Shown here: piece by piece, positions 60,901-64,000 of the stretch | Numbering within the stretch: the first letter of the stretch is position 1 | Layout of the letters: each line of letters opens with the position of its first letter | Source: Lytechinus variegatus | Lineage: Eukaryota; Echinodermata; Echinoidea; Temnopleuroida; Toxopneustidae | DNA: 64,000 bases | Assembly (NCBI RefSeq): GCF_018143015.1 | Contig: NC_054748.1 | Location: forward strand, 13,630,967 to 13,694,966 | Direction of reading: 5' to 3' | Translations under genes and position numbers: made by a program | The notes under the pieces: generated by a model | Told to the model about the DNA's origin: nothing | Seen by the model: only the letters and a program-made list of their open reading frames with translations | The model's database searches: none

Positions 60901-63652
60901 TGATTACAAATTATAATTTAGTGATCCATTTGGTTTTCCAAATTGCTGCTATTTTTAATATTATTAATAACTAAAGTGGGACGTGTAATACTGTACATAT
61001 ACCCCCTAAATGCATCTAAAAGCATCAGACAGCTTTTTTAGAGAGAGCCCTGGAAATGCTCATAGGCCCATATTCTGAAGTCAGGTTTAACTTAAACTCA
61101 GGTTTAAAGTTGTGGTTTAAGTATGGATAGCCAATTGTTACATAAATCACGAACGGTAGAGATGTCATATTTAAGCTCATTTGGCTCTTAAATCATTCAT
61201 AATTGTCTAGGAAGTATAAATAGTTGATTTTCTTCACTATTGATGAATCAGGAAAGAGCACAGTAAACATAAGAAAAATACAACGTAATAAAAATTTTGA
61301 TACTTTTGGCTTCCCATAATTTTAGCAGAGTTAGACCATGGTCTAAATTAAACCTGACTTCAGAATACGGGCCATAGGGTCTTAATGTAATTTATAATAT
61401 AATGTCACAAATTATGGCCGGTGGTCTCAAAAAAGAAGTCTTCAAATCAACGAATAAGGTAAATGGTAAATGTATTTGAATTCCTGAAAATGATTACTTA
61501 AGATAAAAAAAGTTAAAGATACCTTGGATTCAAAATCAGTCTACAATATCAACAATATTTTTTTACATTTAGAAGCAATCCTGTTATTAACCCAAAACAA
61601 GATGCATCTGCTTTATGAAGCATTCATGAAATAAAAAATCACCCCCCCCCCTCTTACCTTTAGATGCATTGTAATGTCTCCCAACTGCAAAGGACCTGAA
61701 ATCACAAAACATCAAATAGTCACAATTTTCTTTAAAATATACCTGTATACAGTATACTCATTCATCTTTTCTACATATCATTTTATGTTCAGATATCAGA
61801 ACTTGAAATGGAAAACAAACTACATGTAGTTTTCCTGCTGAAACTAGAAGGTACCTGAACAGAGCCTGAATTACAAAATTCAGGAATCAATTGCATGAAT
61901 TCATGATTTTATGTTGTGACAAAGGGAAAAAGCATGCACATACAATCTGTAATATAGTAATGTGTCCTTTAAAAAGTGGCTTTGTCATTATAGAATTTTG
62001 GTCATATATTAATTATAGGTAAAGTACACAGCCTGAAGACAGCACTTTGCATTCTGTTATACGTAATTGTTCATTAGGATTACGCTTTCTACAAACCTTT
62101 GGGGGAGGTCACTGGCTTCTAATACTGACATCATGTAGTAAGCTGAAGGTGCAATAAGAGGAAAAAATATGATTGTTGTCATATAAAGAAACATAAAAAC
62201 ATGAACAGGACTGTGAATTAGTTTTCAAGTTCAAGAACTCCATCAGCATCTGGAAATTCTCACTACAGAATGCAATAGAATTGACTGCAAATCTAAAAAT
62301 TACACATTTGAAATGGCTGCATAAAAGCAAACATGATTCCAAGAGGTTCTGAATGGGTGTAAGGGTACAAGGCTTCGCAGGAATTAGCCTTCCAATTTGT
62401 GAGAGGTGAGTCATTTTTTCCATCAACCCACCAAACTCCCATACACACTAAGAGCCTAACTGGTCAAATATGGGAGACATTTATGATAAATTGTTATCCC
62501 TACTAAAATTTTATCACAAACAACTTCTTGGTTAAAATTAACCTGTATACTATTACCATATAAGAACTATGCAATCACTTTTTCATATGCTTCAAAATAT
62601 ATTCCTCGATACAACTGTGGTACACATAATTTCTTTAAATACTGAATTGATAATTGCATTTACAGCATATATCCTTTTGAAGAATGAAACTTTGATAGGT
62701 GGTTTGTGGTTCCAGATATCAACATACCTAGAAATCCCATTGGTGATGTCCCAGCTAAATGCATGATATTCTCACTCGTCTGAACGACATATGACTAAGG
62801 AAAAAAGTAAAAAGCGTCAAAGAGAGATTAACCAGTAGTTCAGAACCAGAGAGGACCTTCTTGGCTTAGTTGCGATACAAAGACAACTATAGTAAGTGCT
62901 CTGATTGCCCAACATTTCAAATTTTACTAATCAAGAAATCAATCTCACAGCTGATCATAATACACGGAAATAAAATCAAAAGCTAGCAGAACAGGGTCCC
63001 ATCTTACAAAGAGTTACAATTGATCCAATCAATCTCAACTGTACGGAAATCTATGTCACAATTCATTCTACAGGAAAATTGCACAATGTCCTTTGTAAAC
63101 AAAGAGAAGTTCACTGAATTTCAAGATTGTATTCATCATATCAAGAAAATGTTATGAATAAACATGCATTTTAGATGTTGACTTTGCTGGCTTCCATAGT
63201 TGCGGTTGATTGGATCAATCGCAATTTTTTGAAAGACGGGGCCATGGCCTGGAGCGTGTTATGCAATCGGCGCCAGTACTTCTGGGAGAAGGAAAGCAGT
63301 TTGAAATAAATAATATACAGCCATATGAAACATCCTATACTGTTAATCATGAAGAAAACATAAAGGAAATCTGTATGGGTACATACACACATACAAGCGA
63401 ACAGGAATCGTTTAAACTTAACTCTGTAACAAGTGTGAATTTCCCAAGCAGAAATCAGAAGTGGCGTTTGGAAATGGCATGCCTTTTAAAAGTCAACATA
63501 AATTTATTGAAATTCATGACTGCAATATTGGATGATTCTGTAGTCTCATCTTGATACAACAAGCAGACACATGTAGTTTATCACTATATTCAATCATTCA
63601 ATGAAATACTATTTTTTAATGAACAATTTATGGGCTTTTAATCAGACTGTAA

Positions 63653-63701
<49 letters not shown>

Positions 63702-63741
63702 TTACTTCATTTGAGTTTTCAGGGTTCAGTCCTAATGCTTC
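54919..63741 (-). CDS. Seryl-tRNA-synthetase-like protein, mitochondrial type, probably inactive (C-terminal half)
   Basis: Exons in reading order: 63741-63706, 62794-62728, 62142-62097, 61695-61658, one not found, 59467-59358, 57439-57346, 55796-55683, 55005-54919 (TGA). The phases agree except across the missing exon, whose length should be 2 modulo 3. Reading: ENIMHLAGTSPMGFL|A|YYMMSV..DLPQR matches the SerRS LAGTAEI..A......LP.R region. GEIFGVSEG then follows, and FRTVEVSSRNLL...SVEVWLPSEENYVE matches YDLEVWLP. VCNCTDFISRRLKIRY matches the CSNCTDFQ.RRL serine/adenylate region. FVHTIHGTALKPSVLLSALL matches motif 3. Normal SerRS has an Arg-x-Glu in motif 2 (CYRAE), here HYNAS; the motif 3 Arg is also missing (PSVLL). 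True SerRS charges tRNA-Ser. This one probably cannot, like insect SLIMP. The 5' exons are beyond the window. Confidence 0.8.
55364..55662 (-). mobile_element. tRNA-derived SINE (full length, minus strand)
   Basis: The head reads GTTGTGGCCCAGTGGATTAG (A-box) and GTGGGTTCAAGTCCC (B-box). The body has CCTGGCAGGAATTAATTCC and the tail is (TTATTATTATTTT). It lies 20 bp from the donor of SerRS-like exon 55683-55796, in the same orientation as that gene. Confidence 0.85.
56198..56397. mobile_element. MITE, GGGGCCACTT family, copy 3 (internally deleted)
   Basis: It has the same terminal repeats (GGGGCCACTTCCATTGATGAG ... CATGGTATCCACTCGTC), but only about 200 bp long. GTTGAA occurs on both flanks. 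Confidence 0.8.
56398..57345. other. Intron of the SerRS-like gene, no other gene seen
   Basis: It is AT-rich with T-runs (56750-56770). No exon with conserved content was found. It is bounded on the right by exon 57346-57439. Confidence 0.55.
58008..59259 (-). mobile_element. Helentron-like element with tandem DR1 repeats, copy 4
   Basis: This is the reverse complement of the other copies: it begins ACAAGTGGAATGCC and ends GCTTCGCAGGTGAGACAA. It has six units carrying TGACCTTTGACCT. It occupies the intron of the seryl-tRNA-synthetase-like gene between exons 57346-57439 and 59358-59467, in the gene's orientation. Confidence 0.8.
59630..59722 (-). repeat. tRNA-like sequence (Leu/Ser-type layout)
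   Basis: On the minus strand TGGTCTTAGTCGAGTGGTCC (A-box region) and CTGGTTCGAATCCCAT (B-box) are about 55 nt apart, as in tRNAs with a long variable arm. The acceptor stem ends do not pair convincingly and the anticodon stem is poor, so I call it a SINE head or tRNA relic rather than a tRNA gene. Confidence 0.5.
59735..59890 (-). mobile_element. 3' end of a retroposon with (AAAT)n tail
   Basis: On the minus strand a non-coding body (CCCCGATTAGTGAGGAG ... ACTAGTCGGTGGTAATTTCTC) ends in CCTGGAAATAAAATAAATAA, a short tandem tail as in LINE or SINE 3' ends. It lies in the SerRS-like intron that should also hold the missing exon. Confidence 0.45.
61065..61373. mobile_element. Foldback MITE (GGCCCATATTCTGAAGTCAG ends)
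   Basis: It starts GGCCCATATTCTGAAGTCAG and ends CTGACTTCAGAATACGGGCC. Internally GGTTTAAGTATGG / CCATGGTCTAAATT partly pair. ATA stands on both sides. It lies in a SerRS-like intron. Confidence 0.82.
62994..63243. mobile_element. MITE, AGACGGGCCC family, copy 3
   Basis: It starts GGGTCCCATCTTACAAAGAG and ends GCAATTTTTTGAAAGACGGGGCC, with the same interior phrases as 39023-39288. It lies in the intron between the first two visible exons of the seryl-tRNA-synthetase-like gene. Confidence 0.78.
63657..63700. repeat. (TA)n microsatellite
   Basis: About 22 TA dinucleotides directly follow the donor of SerRS-like exon 63706-63741 on the minus strand. Nothing else is seen from 63742 to the window end. 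Confidence 0.95.
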
Positions 63742-64000
63742 CTGTTGAAATAAATATGAAGAAAACTTGAGCGTGCTTACAATGTACAAAATTTCATGTC
63801 ATTGTTTTCTCTATGTGATTTCCTCACAAGTATGGTAAGATTTACCCTTATTCACAATCCCCCCCCCAAAAAAATAATAAAATAAAAAGTAAAAACATTT
63901 TAATTAACAGTGAACTAATATTAGCATTCTACAACAGGTACTAAAATGTACATTGTACATCAAATTTTCACAAGATAACACCAAATTGGCACATAAAACT

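Overview
The window reads as invertebrate nuclear DNA: exons are short with GT/AG introns, and coding density is low. The repeats are tRNA-derived SINEs, TTAA-flanked MITEs, Helitron-like elements and many foldback elements. The repeat style and frequent ACATGTA-type words suggest an echinoderm, most likely a sea urchin. This is an inference from general familiarity and no database was searched. No bacterial features, rRNA genes, CRISPR arrays or clearly functional tRNA genes were seen.

Two host genes are well supported. At 178-12150 (+) lie the last 12 visible exons of CMTR2, the cap-2 mRNA ribose 2'-O-methyltransferase. The catalytic Asp and second Lys regions are visible, and a 323-codon low-complexity exon enlarges the protein. 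At 54919-63741 (-) lies the C-terminal half of a seryl-tRNA-synthetase-like protein of mitochondrial (SARS2) type. Its class II motif 2 Arg/Glu and motif 3 Arg are replaced, so it looks like a catalytically dead paralogue similar in concept to insect SLIMP.

The region between them is mobile-element territory. From about 33.05 kb down to 17.6 kb (-) runs a very large, broken coding unit. In order it has an SGNH/GDSL hydrolase exon, duplicated exons of a PTDHPPP heptad repeat, a cysteine-cluster region, a long core, a CXC-type cysteine motif and an acidic tail. It carries several frameshifts and was cut by later insertions: three Helentron-like elements, a MITE with a direct repeat, a foldback element, and a 4.18-kb DNA transposon (21138-25313). 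That transposon holds one intact two-exon gene for a SWIM + YqaJ-nuclease + PHD protein and no recognisable transposase. A 1.06-kb copy with a simple internal deletion (9001-10058) sits in a CMTR2 intron. This pair is the most interesting system in the window.

From 34 to 50 kb the minus strand holds fragments of a transposase family (one region amplified into a roughly 126-bp satellite), a Ty3-type Gag scrap, a tandem array of one exon downstream of an intact-looking first exon (43135), a second tandem exon set with two perfect palindromes (45.2-46.1 kb), and a RecQ-like helicase relic with duplicated exons (48.6-50.3 kb). From 50 to 54.9 kb there are minisatellite, SINE and MITE sequences only.
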